The notes under the pieces: generated by a model
The model's database searches: none
What the model was told of the DNA's origin: nothing
What the model saw: the letters and a program-made list of their open reading frames with translations, nothing else
Assembly (NCBI RefSeq): GCF_001375495.1
Contig: NZ_LN831058.1
Location: 1,322,768 to 1,386,767, forward strand
Source of the DNA: Flaviflexus massiliensis
GTDB taxonomy: Bacteria > Actinomycetota > Actinomycetes > Actinomycetales > Actinomycetaceae
DNA length: 64,000 nucleotides
Reading direction: 5' to 3'
Translations under genes and position numbers: made by a program
Shown here: piece by piece, positions 53,799 through 63,301 of the stretch
Layout of the letters: each line of letters begins with the position of its first letter
Numbering within the stretch: the first letter of the stretch is position 1

Positions 53799-54818
53799 GG
53801 CGTGTTGTACCGACTCTTTTTCGACAATGTTCTAACCAAGACCAATGCCGAGCAGGCACACCATGGCTCACTTGAGGCGATTGGCGCCGTTGGACGATCC
53901 CCCTTGGCACCCCTTCTGAGGGCGAGCCTGGGTCGCCGCAGGGTACCGGTGCGCCCAACCGTTTTTGGCCGAAAGCTGTCGGGGCCCGTCGGACTAGCTG
54001 CAGGCATGGATAAGAATGCCACCGCCATCGAGGGCCTTGATGCCCTCGGCTTTGGGTTTATCGAGATCGGTACCGTGACACCGGAGCCCCAGCCGGGCAA
54101 CGAGCAGCCCCGCATGTGGCGTCACGTAGAAGACCGTGCGTTGCGGAATGCCATGGGATTCAACAACGACGGTTCGAAGGTTGTCGCGAAGCGGCTGAAG
54201 GAGCTGCGGTCAACGAAGCGCGGCCGTTCCATTGTCGTCGGCGTCAACATCGGAAAGAATAAGTCGACCTCGGAAGAGGACGCGGCCGAGGACTATCGGA
54301 TTGCGGCACGCAGGCTCGCACCGTACGCCGACTATCTCGTCATCAACGTTTCCTCCCCGAACACACCGGGGCTGCGAAACCTACAAACTGCCGAGGCACT
54401 TGCACCCATCATTAACGCCACCCGTGGCGCCGCAGACGAGGCGAGTAAGAGGCATGTGCCGCTTCTCATCAAGATCGCTCCGGACCTAACCCCGGAGCAG
54501 GTGGGGGAGATGGCGGACATTGTTCTGGGCGAGAACCTTGACGGCATCGTTGCGACCAATACAACGATTGAGCACGACTATTCCCGCGGCGGAGTCTCGG
54601 GTGCGCCACTGACTGCCCGGAGCCTCGCGATAGTCCGTCAACTCCGCGACAGGCTACCCGTCGACAAGATCATCATTGGCGTTGGTGGCGTGGCCACGGT
54701 CGACGATGCTCAGGGCATGCTGAGCTCCGGAGCTGACCTTGTGCAGGTCTACTCGTCGTTCGTCTACGAAGGACCGGCTCTACCGGGCAAACTCAACCGC
54801 GCCCTCTCACACCTGTAG
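53799..54818 (+). CDS. pyrD: Quinone-dependent dihydroorotate dehydrogenase
   Basis: A class 2 enzyme of 339 residues for the fourth step of UMP synthesis, peripheral on the membrane. It has FGRKLSGPVGLAAGMDKNA, GFGFIEIGTVTPEPQPGNE, RNAMGFNND and VNIGKNK. Then come NVSSPNTPGLRNLQ (catalytic Ser region), PLLIKIAPDLT, and FMN-binding IIGVGGVATVDDA and LVQVYSSFVYEGP. The N-terminal amphipathic part (LYRLFFDNVLTKTNAEQAH) is the quinone tunnel domain of class 2. GTG 53799 is used; TTG follows it in frame. Confidence 0.95.
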   Translation, partial: GVLYRLFFDNVLTKTNAEQAHHGSLEAIGAVGRSPLAPLLRASLGRRRVPVRPTVFGRKLSGPVGLAAGMDKNATAIEGLDALGFGFIEIGTVTPEPQPGNEQPRMWRHVEDRALRNAMGFNNDGSKVVAKRLKELRSTKRGRSIVVGVNIGKNKSTSEEDAAEDYRIAARRLAPYADYLVINVSSPNTPGLRNLQTAEALAPIINATRGAADEASKRHVPLLIKIAPDLTPEQVGEMADIVLGENLDGIVATNTTIEHDYSRGGVSGAPLTARSLAIVRQLRDRLPVDKIIIGVGGVATVDDAQGMLSSGADLVQVYSSFVYEGPALPGKLNRALSHL

Positions 54819-54826
54819 GAGGGCCG

Positions 54827-54874
54827 GATCGCTTTGGTGCCAGGAGAGGACTGACTCTTGGCACCAAAGCGATC
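54827..54874. terminator. Bidirectional terminator between pyrD and the aldo/keto reductase
   Basis: A perfect 16-bp inverted repeat (54827-54842 with 54859-54874, GATCGCTTTGGTGCCA) fills almost the whole gap. One arm ends one base from the reductase stop codon. Confidence 0.85.
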
Positions 54875-54875
54875 C

Positions 54876-55901
54876 TTACCGGGTTAGAATCTCGGGACGC
54901 TCGTGGGGTGCGTTTTCCGAGGTCAGGCGCGGATCATCAATGATGACGTCGCGGAGAACATCGTCGATCCGGGCCATGAGTTCAGCGGGGATCGTGACGT
55001 CGGCAGCCACCACGTTCTCGGCAATCTGTTCGGGGCGGGAGGCACCGATGATGGCGGAGGTGACGTTGTCGTTCTGCAGGACCCAGGCAACGGCAAGCTG
55101 TGCGCGGGTCAGTCCCATCTCATTCGCGATCGGTTCCAATTCGTCAACCGCACGGAGGATCTCGTCGGACAGGTAACGCTGGATGGTGCGGGCCCCGCCC
55201 TTGGAATCGGTGGCGCGGCTCCCGGCGGGGAGTTCCTCACCAATCCGGTACTTTCCTGACAGTACGCCCTGGGCCATGGGTGACCACACGATCTGGCTGA
55301 CCCCGCACTTTTCTGACATCGGAATGACCTCGGACTCGATGACTCGGTAGAGCATGTTGTACTGGGGTTGGCTCGAGATCACCTGGAATCCCAATTCCTT
55401 GGAGAAGTCGTGGGCGTACTTGATTTGCTCGGCAGTCCACTCGGAGACGCCGATGTAGAGGGCCTTGCCGGCACGGACCACGTCCGCAAACGCCTGCATG
55501 GTCTCCTCAATCGGGGTTTCCACGTCATAGCGGTGGGCCTGATAGACGTCCACATAGTCGGTCCCGAGGTTGCGGAGCGACCGATGGATCGACGTCATGA
55601 TGTGCTTCCGAGACAGCCCAGCATCATTGTGTCGCTTCTGGCCGGTGGGCCAATACACCTTCGTGAAGATTTCGAGATTGTCCCGATTCTCTCCCGCGAG
55701 AGCGCGGCCGAGGACTTGCTCGGCGGCACCATTCGCGTAAACATCCGCCGTGTCGAAGGTTGTGATGCCGTGATCGAGGGCGGCGTGCACGCATGCGGTT
55801 GCGGCCTCTTCCTCGACCTGGCTGCCGTGGGTCAGCCAGTTGCCGAAAATAAGATTCGAAACGCGCAGTCCTGAGTTGCCAAGAAATTCGTAGTTAACCA
55901 C
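54876..55901 (-). CDS. Aldo/keto reductase (Kv-beta-like)
   Basis: A 341-residue TIM-barrel NADPH-dependent reductase. Blocks are ITTFDTADVYANGAAEQVLG (with catalytic Asp and Tyr), EIFTKVYWPTG (Lys), DYVDVYQAHRYDVETPIEET (His), IGVSEWTAEQI, ISSQPQYNMLYR and VAWVLQNDNVTSAIIGAS. The WSPMAQGVLSGKY region matches the AKR6 (potassium-channel beta/YghZ) group. The physiological carbonyl substrate is unknown. A stand-alone gene convergent with pyrD. Confidence 0.92.
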   Translation of the reverse strand: MVNYEFLGNSGLRVSNLIFGNWLTHGSQVEEEAATACVHAALDHGITTFDTADVYANGAAEQVLGRALAGENRDNLEIFTKVYWPTGQKRHNDAGLSRKHIMTSIHRSLRNLGTDYVDVYQAHRYDVETPIEETMQAFADVVRAGKALYIGVSEWTAEQIKYAHDFSKELGFQVISSQPQYNMLYRVIESEVIPMSEKCGVSQIVWSPMAQGVLSGKYRIGEELPAGSRATDSKGGARTIQRYLSDEILRAVDELEPIANEMGLTRAQLAVAWVLQNDNVTSAIIGASRPEQIAENVVAADVTIPAELMARIDDVLRDVIIDDPRLTSENAPHERPEILTR

Positions 55902-56044
55902 ATCACGATTCTAGACCTGGAACGGTGCTCCTGCCCAGGAACGGAAACGTGGGATCGGAAAACTGCCCTTCAAAATTGGGTGTAGGTGGGTGCGGCAATG
56001 AAGGTAATTGTTTTGGTGGCCAATCTTGTGGTTGGTGATAAGGC

Positions 56045-56072
56045 TGTGGTCCGAGGCTAGCCTCGGACCACA
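56045..56072 (-). terminator. Perfect 28-base palindrome downstream of the DUF3043 gene
   Basis: TGTGGTCCGAGGCT and its exact reverse complement abut without a spacer. In RNA this gives a stem with a tight four-base loop, about 30 bases beyond the leftward DUF3043 stop. No U tract is present, so a terminator is likely but not certain; the palindrome could also be a protein site. Confidence 0.6.
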
Positions 56073-56101
56073 GGTACGTATTGAATGTGAATGTGCGGTG
56101 C

Positions 56102-56683
56102 TTACTTGGCGCCGGCGGGCCATTCGCCACGATCAACGGTGGGAATGGGACGGCGCCAGCGGCGCGGGTAGAAGGTGCGACCGAACATCTGCCAGCGCAG
56201 TCCGCGGGGAATTCGCTCCTCACCAAACTTCGCGATCGCCTTCTTCTTCAACTTTCCGGTTGCAAGGAAGGAGTCGACGAGCATGAGTCCCATGAGGACG
56301 TACAGCACGATCATGGTGATAAGAGCGGCTTGAGCGTTGATCGTCTGAAGGAAGACGAGCAAGAGCACCGCGAACGCAAGGAAGAAAAAGTAGGAAGCCA
56401 GGTTGAAGCGAGCATCGATATAGTCGCGTGCCCACTTACGGACAGGGCCACGGTGCGCGTAGGGCAGGTTCGCTTCATCGCCGGTCTTCATGGCGAGCTG
56501 TTCCTTCTGGAACTCGAGATCACGCTGTGCGCGGGCCGCTCGCTTCGCTGCCTTGCGGTCCTTCGGAACGAGGGGGCGACGGTTCGCGGCCTCAGCCTCC
56601 TTACGCTTGGGAGTGGGCCTACCTTTACCGACGGGCACCGTATTGATGACCTCGGGCTTGTCCGTTTCCTGATCCTTGCTCAC
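56102..56683 (-). CDS. DUF3043 membrane protein
   Basis: A 193-residue protein. A highly charged cytoplasmic N-terminus (KGRPTPKRKEAEAANRRPL and on) precedes two hydrophobic helices (about 105-125 and 132-150). The C-terminal block RGLRWQMFGRTFYPRRWRRP is basic and aromatic. This is the actinobacterial DUF3043 family (Rv2206-like), function unknown. The GTG at 56683 is used because the family begins shortly before GKGRPTPKR. It is divergent from the dipeptidase gene, with a 37-base gap. Confidence 0.88.
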   Translation of the reverse strand: MSKDQETDKPEVINTVPVGKGRPTPKRKEAEAANRRPLVPKDRKAAKRAARAQRDLEFQKEQLAMKTGDEANLPYAHRGPVRKWARDYIDARFNLASYFFFLAFAVLLLVFLQTINAQAALITMIVLYVLMGLMLVDSFLATGKLKKKAIAKFGEERIPRGLRWQMFGRTFYPRRWRRPIPTVDRGEWPAGAK

Positions 56684-56720
56684 GTGCCAATCGTAACGTG
56701 GAACGAGTAGGGTTTGAAAC

Positions 56721-58076
56721 ATGACAGACCTCGCCTCCTTCCAATCCGCAGTTGATGAGATCCTTCCCACGGTTCGTGCCGAGCTTGAGGACCTCGTCCG
56801 CATCCCATCAGTGTCCTCACCGGCCTTCGACCAGACCCAGCTTGATCGTTCAGCCGAGCGCGTGGCCGACATCCTGCGCGACTGCGGAATCACCGATATC
56901 GACATCATCAAGCTAGAAACAGAAAGCGGTACGGGCCGACCCGCGATCCTCGCACACAAGGCTGGCCCCGAGGGTGCCCCAACCGTGCTTCTCTACGCTC
57001 ACCACGATGTGCAGCCCCCCGGGGATCGGTCCACGTGGGATACGGAACCGTTTGAACCAACGGAGGTCAACGGGCGGCTGTATGGTCGCGGCACGGCAGA
57101 TGACAAGGCCGGCATCCTCGTTCACGCTGGTGCGCTTCGCGTTCTGGAGCAGCTGGGCGGACTACCCGTCTCGGTGACCCTCTTTATCGAGGGGGAGGAA
57201 GAGATCGGTTCCCCCACGTTCGTTGATTTCTTGAATGCGCACCGCGATCGCCTGGAAGCCGATGTCATTGTTGTCACCGACTCGAACAACTGGACCGTTG
57301 ATGTGCCGTCCTTGACCACGTCGCTACGTGGCATTGTTGGTCTCGAAGTGACGGTGGACGTTCTTGATCACGCACTCCACTCGGGTATGTACGGTGGCCC
57401 GGTGCTCGACGCCGTGATGATCGCATCGCGTCTCATCGCCACGCTGCACGACGACACGGGCGCGGTAGCTGTTGAGGGGCTAACCGGATACGACGATGCT
57501 CAGGCGAATTATCCCGAAGAGCAGTTGCGGGCAGATATGGGTGTCCTTGATGGTGTGGAGCTGGCAGGAACCGGGTCGCTTGCTTCGCGGCTGTGGACCA
57601 AGCCCGCACTGTCCGTCATTGGCATGGACGTGACCTCGGTCGAGAAGTCCTCGAACACGATGATCCCGTCTTGCCGCTTCCAGCTGTCGCTGCGGATTGC
57701 CCCCGGCCAGGAGCCTGCAGAGGCTCTCGAGCACTTGAAGAAGCACCTGGAGAACAATGCTCCGTTCGGAGCACACGTGAGCTTCGGGGCGGGTGAACTT
57801 GGTCCGTCCTTCCAGGCCACCAACAATGACGTCATGGACCTCGCACGCGGCGCACTTCGGGACGCGTGGGGAACCGAACCCGTCGACATCGGTGTGGGCG
57901 GCTCCATCCCCTTCATCTCCGACCTTGCCAAGGTATTCCCCGACGCAAAGATCCTCGTAACAGGTATCGAGGACCCGGATACTCGGGCGCACTCCGGAAA
58001 CGAATCCCTCCACCTGGGCACTTTCCGCAACGCAATCCTTGCCGAGGCACTCCTCCTTGCGAGGCTTGGAAAGTGA
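56721..58076 (+). CDS. M20/M25/M40 family dipeptidase
   Basis: A 451-residue cytoplasmic zinc peptidase. Metal ligands lie in LYAHHDVQPPG (His), GRGTADDKAG (Asp), IEGEEEIGS (catalytic and bridging Glu), VTDSNNW (Asp) and GNESLHLG (His). A dimerisation (lid) domain occupies about 185-340. The DVQPPG and GTADDKAG forms resemble carboxypeptidase/dipeptidase groups that cut short peptides. Its stop overlaps the GTG of the glycerate-kinase-like gene (GTGA), so the two are coupled. Confidence 0.92.
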   Translation: MTDLASFQSAVDEILPTVRAELEDLVRIPSVSSPAFDQTQLDRSAERVADILRDCGITDIDIIKLETESGTGRPAILAHKAGPEGAPTVLLYAHHDVQPPGDRSTWDTEPFEPTEVNGRLYGRGTADDKAGILVHAGALRVLEQLGGLPVSVTLFIEGEEEIGSPTFVDFLNAHRDRLEADVIVVTDSNNWTVDVPSLTTSLRGIVGLEVTVDVLDHALHSGMYGGPVLDAVMIASRLIATLHDDTGAVAVEGLTGYDDAQANYPEEQLRADMGVLDGVELAGTGSLASRLWTKPALSVIGMDVTSVEKSSNTMIPSCRFQLSLRIAPGQEPAEALEHLKKHLENNAPFGAHVSFGAGELGPSFQATNNDVMDLARGALRDAWGTEPVDIGVGGSIPFISDLAKVFPDAKILVTGIEDPDTRAHSGNESLHLGTFRNAILAEALLLARLGK

Positions 58077-59032
58077 AAGTACTCCTCGTCGCGAGCAAGA
58101 CTAAGTCGGCCTCTGCCGGAGTCATGCTCGAGGCAGCGGCTCCCGCATGGCAGGAGCGCGCCGACGTTACGCTTGCTCCGGTGAGTGACGGGGAAGGCGA
58201 CCTGTGTGACGTCCTGTTCGAACTCACCAAGGGAGAGCTCGGCGTTGTGGATGCCGATGGATCTCCCGTACCCGTTCACTCGAAGGACGGTGCCTGGACG
58301 ATTGACGTGTCTGATGCATGGGGTGAGGACTCGACGAATCTCGGGCTGGCACTCGACCAGGTCCTTGCGGAATTACCCAGTATGCTCACCATTAACCTTC
58401 CCCGCCAGGTCCCCCCAGACATGGGGCGGGGCATGATGACAGCACTCGGCGTGCAGGATGAGTCAGGACTGGCGCAGCGTCTGGCAAGCACGCATCTGCT
58501 GGTCACGTCCTCCTCCGAGCAACCTCTACTTGGAGTTAACGGATTACCGCGCTGGCTCGATCGACACGGGCTACTGAGCCCCATGGACGCGCAGGATCTC
58601 GAACGGCACCTGGGAGGCAACCTGCCAGCCTCGGTGCGCCCGTCACTCCTTCCGGGAGGAATGGATGCCAAAAGCCCGACGAGTGGCCTGGGCGGGGGAT
58701 GCGGGCTCCTGTTCGAAGCGATCGGTGCCCGTTTCGCCTGGGCTGGCGACATCGTGGTACGAGAACTCGAGAGATCCATTCCAGAATCAGATCTTGTTGT
58801 CTACGTGACAGGTGACATCGGTCTTGACCTACCTCGGTCGCTCTTTGCCCTGTCGAGGGAGGCTGAGGAGCACGCGATACCCGTTGTCGTGATCTACGGC
58901 GGTGGACGACTGCAAAGACACGAACTCGCACGCTTTGGGTTGTCCGGATCGTATTCGTACGCGGCAGCGGGTGGCGATGTTGACGGCTTGCGACACGCCA
59001 TGGTCGCCATCGCCCAAACCTGGGCCCGATAG
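58073..59032 (+). CDS. Glycerate kinase family protein (short form)
   Basis: A protein of about 319 residues, shorter than typical GlxK-type kinases (about 370-380). The N-terminus KVLLVASKTKSASA replaces the usual DSFKGSLSS-like motif. Diagnostic parts remain: SGLGGGCGLLFEAIGARF and an ending with VVVIYGGGRL and SYAAAGGD. The order, next to an ErpA-type gene and near a DUF3043 gene, matches Rv2205c. Loss of the canonical DSFKGS-like segment and the short length raise doubt about glycerate 2- or 3-kinase activity. Confidence 0.78.
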   Translation: MKVLLVASKTKSASAGVMLEAAAPAWQERADVTLAPVSDGEGDLCDVLFELTKGELGVVDADGSPVPVHSKDGAWTIDVSDAWGEDSTNLGLALDQVLAELPSMLTINLPRQVPPDMGRGMMTALGVQDESGLAQRLASTHLLVTSSSEQPLLGVNGLPRWLDRHGLLSPMDAQDLERHLGGNLPASVRPSLLPGGMDAKSPTSGLGGGCGLLFEAIGARFAWAGDIVVRELERSIPESDLVVYVTGDIGLDLPRSLFALSREAEEHAIPVVVIYGGGRLQRHELARFGLSGSYSYAAAGGDVDGLRHAMVAIAQTWAR

Positions 59033-59146
59033 AAAACCGCATATTCACGGACAGTCCCAGGCAATTGCCAGGAAGGTCCTTGGAAAGCTTGGGGGATGCA
59101 CGTAATCTTGTAGTAGCCTCCCGGCTAAAGTTTTAAGGAGAAACTC

Positions 59147-59491
59147 ATGACTGAAACACTCGCAGTCCACGGTGTCGAACTGACCGATGTCGCAGCGAAC
59201 AAGGTGCGGAGCCTGCTCGCGCAGGAAGGTCGCGACGATCTGCGTCTGCGCGTCGCAGTTCAGCCGGGCGGTTGCTCGGGTCTCATGTACCAGCTGTACT
59301 TCGATGAGCGTGAGCTCGAGGGCGACCTCGTCCGCGACTTCGACGGTGTCGGTGTTGTTGTCGACCAGATGTCATCGCCCTACCTCGATGGTGCAACGAT
59401 CGATTTCGCTGACTCGATTGAGCGTCAGGGATTCACGATTGACAACCCGAACGCTGGCGGCTCCTGCGCCTGCGGCGACTCGTTCCACTGA
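59147..59491 (+). CDS. erpA: ErpA/HesB-type iron-sulfur cluster carrier
   Basis: A 114-residue A-type carrier with the three cluster Cys: Cys43 in PGGCSGLMYQ and Cys107 and Cys109 in GGSCACGDSF. It receives [2Fe-2S]/[4Fe-4S] clusters from the SUF machinery and hands them to apo-enzymes such as SdhB. ATG 59147 is preceded by AAGGAG. The stop overlaps the ATG of the FKBP lipoprotein by one base (TGATG), so they are translated together. Confidence 0.94.
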   Translation: MTETLAVHGVELTDVAANKVRSLLAQEGRDDLRLRVAVQPGGCSGLMYQLYFDERELEGDLVRDFDGVGVVVDQMSSPYLDGATIDFADSIERQGFTIDNPNAGGSCACGDSFH

Positions 59492-60489
59492 TGCGATTGA
59501 CGCGACGGATCGTCGCGCTCGCAGCAGTAGCGAGCCTGGTTCTAGCAGGATGCTCGTCCAACGAGGACGAGACACAGTCAGAAATTACTGAAGAAACAAC
59601 CTCGGCTGAGCAGGCCCCGTCCGATGACGAGTCCGGCACTCCAGCCGAGGTTGACGCGGTGATTTCAGATGAGGGTATGCCCTCCATCGTAGAGAAAGAT
59701 GGCATCGTCAGCCTCGACTTCGAAGGCGCGACCGAACCGGATCAGCTCCAGGTATCGGTCGTGGAAGAAGGCGATGGTCGCGAGGTCGCGAGAGAAGACC
59801 TCGTGTTCGTCAACTACGCTGGTCAAGTGTGGGGGAGCGACACAACGTTCGATTCTTCCTACGTACGTGGTGCCCTCTCAGCATTCCCGCTGAATTCCGT
59901 TGTCCAGGGATGGCGTGACGGCCTTGCCGGCCAAAAGGTTGGCTCCCGCGTCATCATCTCCGTCCCCGCGGATCTCGGATACGGACCCATGGGTGGCAAT
60001 GATTCCGCAGGTATTGGCGAAACCGACACGATTGTTTTCGTTGTTGATATTGACAATGCCATCGCACCGGATGAGACCGGTGACCCGGAGGCGAAAGTTG
60101 TCACCGACGCTGACGAACTACCTGTCGATATCGAGGGCGGACTTGGCGAACTGAGCCAGGTGACCGTCAAGGAGGGCGAAGAAGAGCCAACGGAACTCGA
60201 CTCCATCGTCGTGGCCGAAGGTAGCGGCGAGAAGGTCGGTTCTGCAGGTACGACTGTCTACTTCCAGTACTCGGCAGCGACGTGGAACAACGGCCAAGCC
60301 GAATCGTCCATCGACTTTGGTGGTGTGCAGAACACCACAATCGGTGGCGGCTCCGCATTCGATGCTCTCGAAGGCGTGCCGATCGGATCACGAGTCCTCC
60401 TCCTCATCCCGGGTGATGAAGAGACCCCGTCGATGGCGGCACTCGTCGATGTTGTTGCCCAACTGCCTCCTGCGCAAGCTGTTGAGTAG
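59491..60489 (+). CDS. FKBP-type peptidyl-prolyl isomerase lipoprotein
   Basis: A 332-residue lipoprotein with signal MRLTRRIVALAAVASLVLAG and lipobox LAGC (Cys21). An acidic Ser/Thr/Glu linker leads to a first FKBP domain at about 88-195 (VFVNYAGQVWG, FPLNSVVQGWRDGLAGQKVG, VPADLGYG). The second, at about 215-325, is degenerate (TTIGGGSAFDALEGVPIGSR). It probably assists folding of exported proteins outside the membrane. Coupled to erpA by a one-base overlap and closed by a 15-bp terminator. Confidence 0.9.
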   Translation: MRLTRRIVALAAVASLVLAGCSSNEDETQSEITEETTSAEQAPSDDESGTPAEVDAVISDEGMPSIVEKDGIVSLDFEGATEPDQLQVSVVEEGDGREVAREDLVFVNYAGQVWGSDTTFDSSYVRGALSAFPLNSVVQGWRDGLAGQKVGSRVIISVPADLGYGPMGGNDSAGIGETDTIVFVVDIDNAIAPDETGDPEAKVVTDADELPVDIEGGLGELSQVTVKEGEEEPTELDSIVVAEGSGEKVGSAGTTVYFQYSAATWNNGQAESSIDFGGVQNTTIGGGSAFDALEGVPIGSRVLLLIPGDEETPSMAALVDVVAQLPPAQAVE

Positions 60490-60528
60490 GTAAAGAACTG
60501 GCCAAAACGAGCCGGCAATAGTCTGTAA

Positions 60529-60563
60529 ACATTTCCCCGCACCACATGGGTGCGGGGAAATGT
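60529..60563 (+). terminator. Terminator of the erpA-FKBP unit
   Basis: ACATTTCCCCGCACC at 60529-60543 pairs with 60549-60563 around a 5-base loop, followed by CCGTTTTT. This is a textbook rho-independent terminator. Confidence 0.93.
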
Positions 60564-60601
60564 CCGTTTTTCCACAAAAAACCGAGGAATTCTCATATTC
60601 G

Positions 60602-60630
60602 TTGGCACTCAACCCTGAAAAAACTATGTA
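60602..60630 (+). promoter_or_regulatory. Predicted promoter of the ctaCDF operon
   Basis: TTGGCA at 60602-60607 and TATGTA at 60625-60630 are separated by 17 bases, close to the housekeeping sigma consensus. It lies about 80 bases upstream of the ctaC GTG, directly after the preceding terminator. Confidence 0.55.
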
Positions 60631-60708
60631 CAGTAGAGTACTAGGACGATAGTCCCTATCTCCGCTGGGATTGAGCGGGGAGGGAAACGTGAAGGAAGGT
60701 ACACTACC

Positions 60709-61596
60709 GTGCGTGAAACACAGCAACGGCGTAGGGGAATAGCCCGCTTCGGCGCGCTCCTCGGTGTCGTAGCACTCGCCTCCGCATGTTCGTCGGATCA
60801 TTCTCCGAGCGAACCAGGCAAGGGCATCGACGTTGGATTCTTGCCCTCGACGAGGGAGATGACCGATAGGACCGGTCAGCTTATCGACTTCTGGAACGGT
60901 GCATGGTTCGCAGCCGTCGCTGTCGGTGCACTCGTGTGGGTTCTCGTGCTGTGGTGCGTCATCGCCTACCGCAAGCGCAAGAACGATAACGAGCTCCCAG
61001 TGCAGCTCCGCTACCACGTGCCTCTCGAAATCCTTTACACGATCGTCCCGATCATCATGGTCGGCGTGCTCTTCGTCTTCTCCACCCGCGCAACCGCGGA
61101 AATGAACGACGTCTCGGCCGAACCCGATGTTGAAATCGAGGTTTACGGCAAGCAGTGGAGCTGGGACTTCAACTACACGACCGACGATGTTCACTACTCG
61201 GGTGACAGGATCTCCTTCAATGACGGCGAAGTCGGAGCCGAGGAGAAGCTCCCGACCCTGTACTTGCCGGTCGATGAGACGGTGGAATTCACAATCAAGT
61301 CGCGCGACGTCATCCACTCGTTCTGGATCCCCGCCTTCCTGTACAAGATCGACATGGTTCCCGGCCGCGTCAACACATTCCAGGTGACCCCGCAAGAGGA
61401 AGGTGTGTATTCAGGCAAGTGCGCAGAGCTGTGCGGTGAATACCACGCAGAAATGGTCTTCAACGTTGCGGTCGTGGACCGCGACACTTACGACGCCGAA
61501 ATGGAAAAGCTCCGCGAAGCTGGGAACACCGGCACCCGCGGCGACGAGTACAACAGGCAGTACGTCCTAGAGGGGGCAGACAATGGCGACCACTGA
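60709..61596 (+). CDS. ctaC: Cytochrome c oxidase subunit II
   Basis: A 295-residue lipoprotein. Signal and lipobox LASAC place the lipid Cys at residue 27. Two membrane helices (about 63-87 and 106-127) hold the hairpin, and the C-terminal cupredoxin domain carries the CuA site: His203 (VIHSFWIP), then Cys238, Glu240, Cys242, His246 and Met249 ([12 protein letters not shown]). It takes electrons from cytochrome c (or the QcrC heme c) to subunit I. GTG start at 60709. It overlaps ctaD by 14 bases. Confidence 0.96.
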   Translation: MRETQQRRRGIARFGALLGVVALASACSSDHSPSEPGKGIDVGFLPSTREMTDRTGQLIDFWNGAWFAAVAVGALVWVLVLWCVIAYRKRKNDNELPVQLRYHVPLEILYTIVPIIMVGVLFVFSTRATAEMNDVSAEPDVEIEVYGKQWSWDFNYTTDDVHYSGDRISFNDGEVGAEEKLPTLYLPVDETVEFTIKSRDVIHSFWIPAFLYKIDMVPGRVNTFQVTPQEEGVYSGKCAELCGEYHAEMVFNVAVVDRDTYDAEMEKLREAGNTGTRGDEYNRQYVLEGADNGDH

Positions 61597-63301
61597 AGTT
61601 GACCAGTCCATTATCGAAGGAGACTTTGTTCCGGGCCTGAAGCCCAAGAAGCAGTCCTTCGGTAAGATCGCGATCTCGTGGATTACGTCCACGGACCACA
61701 AGACGATCGGGTACATGTATCTCATCTCGTCCTTCGCATTTTTCTTGATCGGTGGTGTCTTGGCCCTCGTTATTAGGGCCGAGCTCTGGGAGCCCGGCAT
61801 GCTCCTCCAGTCGAAAGAACAATACAACCAGTTCTTTACGATGCACGGCACGATCATGCTCTTCCTGTTCGCGACACCGCTTTTCACCGCGTTCGGTAAC
61901 GTCCTCGTTCCCATCCAGATCGGTGCCCCCGATGTCGCGTTCCCGAGGCTCAACATGTTCAGCTACTGGCTGTTCAGCTTCGGCGGTCTCATCACCATCG
62001 CCGGCTTCCTCACCCCGAAGGGGGCAGCGTCGTTTGGTTGGACGGCATACGTGCCACTATCGACCAACGCGTTCTCACCGGGTCTCGGTGGTGACCTGTG
62101 GATTATGGGTTTGATCATGACCGGTTTCGGCACGATCTTTGGTGCCGTCAACTTCATCGCAACGATCATCACGATGCGTGCGCCCGGCATGACCATGTTC
62201 CGCATGCCCATCTTCACCTGGAACATCCTCATCACCTCGATGCTTGTTCTCATGGCCTTCCCGGTTCTCGCCGCCGCACTGTTCGGACTCGCATTCGACC
62301 GCATCCTCGGTGGCCAGATCTACAACCCCGAAGCCGGCGGCGCTCTCCTGTGGCAGCACCTCTTCTGGTTCTTCGGACATCCCGAGGTGTACGTAATCGC
62401 CCTGCCGTTCTTCGGCATCATCTCCGAAGTCATCCCCGTGTTCTCCCGCAAGCCCATTTTCGGATATAAGGGCCTCGTCTACGCAACGATTGTGATTGCT
62501 GCCCTGTCCGTGACCGTGTGGGCACACCACATGTTCACGACCGGTGGCGTCATGCTCAACTTCTTCTCGCTGCTGACGATGGCGATTGCCGTGCCGACGG
62601 GCGTGAAGTTCTTCAACTGGATCGGCACAATGTGGCGAGGAAAACTCAGCTTCGAGACACCGATGATGTTTGCCATCGGGTTCCTCCTCACGTTCGTTCT
62701 TGGCGGCGTCACGGGTGTCATCCTGTCCTCGCCAGCCATGGACTTCCACATCCACGACACGTACTTCGTTGTTGCGCACTTCCACTACGTCGTGTTCGGA
62801 ACGGTTGTGTTCGCAATGTACGCGGGCTTCTACTTCTGGTGGCCCAAGTTCACCGGCCGCATGCTTAACGAGCGCATTGGTAAGCTCCACTTCTGGCTCA
62901 CGTTTATTGGTTTCCACCTAACGTTCATGATCCAGCACTGGCTTGGTGTGCAGGGTATGCAGCGTCGTATCCCGGACTACATGCCCGAGGATGGTTTCCA
63001 GACGTACAACCAGATCTCGACGATTGGTTCCGCGATTCTAGCGATCTCAACCATCGTCTTCCTCTGGAACGTTCTCAAGACCCACACCGGGCCCAAGCCG
63101 GAACCGCTTCCGGACGACCCGTGGGGCTTCGGCGGATCCCTCGAATGGGCAACTGGCTCTCCGCTCCCGGCACACAACTTCACGTCACTGCCGAGGATCC
63201 GTTCAGAACGTCCTGCCTTCGACCTACACCATCCCGAGGTCGCGGCTATGGAACGAATTCAACCTGACACATCCGGCAAGATACTGGAGGAATCGAAGTG
63301 A
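61583..63301 (+). CDS. ctaD: Cytochrome c oxidase subunit I
   Basis: A 572-residue catalytic subunit with twelve helices. The heme a ligand is in TMHGTIMLF and the heme/CuB block is [11 protein letters not shown] (His and the cross-linked Tyr). [10 protein letters not shown] gives the two further CuB His, and HFHYVVFG the heme a/a3 His pair. The K- and D-channel residues are in the usual places. ATG 61583 lies inside ctaC and is supported by GGGGG upstream. It is coupled to ctaF by a 4-base overlap. Confidence 0.97.
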   Translation: MATTEVDQSIIEGDFVPGLKPKKQSFGKIAISWITSTDHKTIGYMYLISSFAFFLIGGVLALVIRAELWEPGMLLQSKEQYNQFFTMHGTIMLFLFATPLFTAFGNVLVPIQIGAPDVAFPRLNMFSYWLFSFGGLITIAGFLTPKGAASFGWTAYVPLSTNAFSPGLGGDLWIMGLIMTGFGTIFGAVNFIATIITMRAPGMTMFRMPIFTWNILITSMLVLMAFPVLAAALFGLAFDRILGGQIYNPEAGGALLWQHLFWFFGHPEVYVIALPFFGIISEVIPVFSRKPIFGYKGLVYATIVIAALSVTVWAHHMFTTGGVMLNFFSLLTMAIAVPTGVKFFNWIGTMWRGKLSFETPMMFAIGFLLTFVLGGVTGVILSSPAMDFHIHDTYFVVAHFHYVVFGTVVFAMYAGFYFWWPKFTGRMLNERIGKLHFWLTFIGFHLTFMIQHWLGVQGMQRRIPDYMPEDGFQTYNQISTIGSAILAISTIVFLWNVLKTHTGPKPEPLPDDPWGFGGSLEWATGSPLPAHNFTSLPRIRSERPAFDLHHPEVAAMERIQPDTSGKILEESK

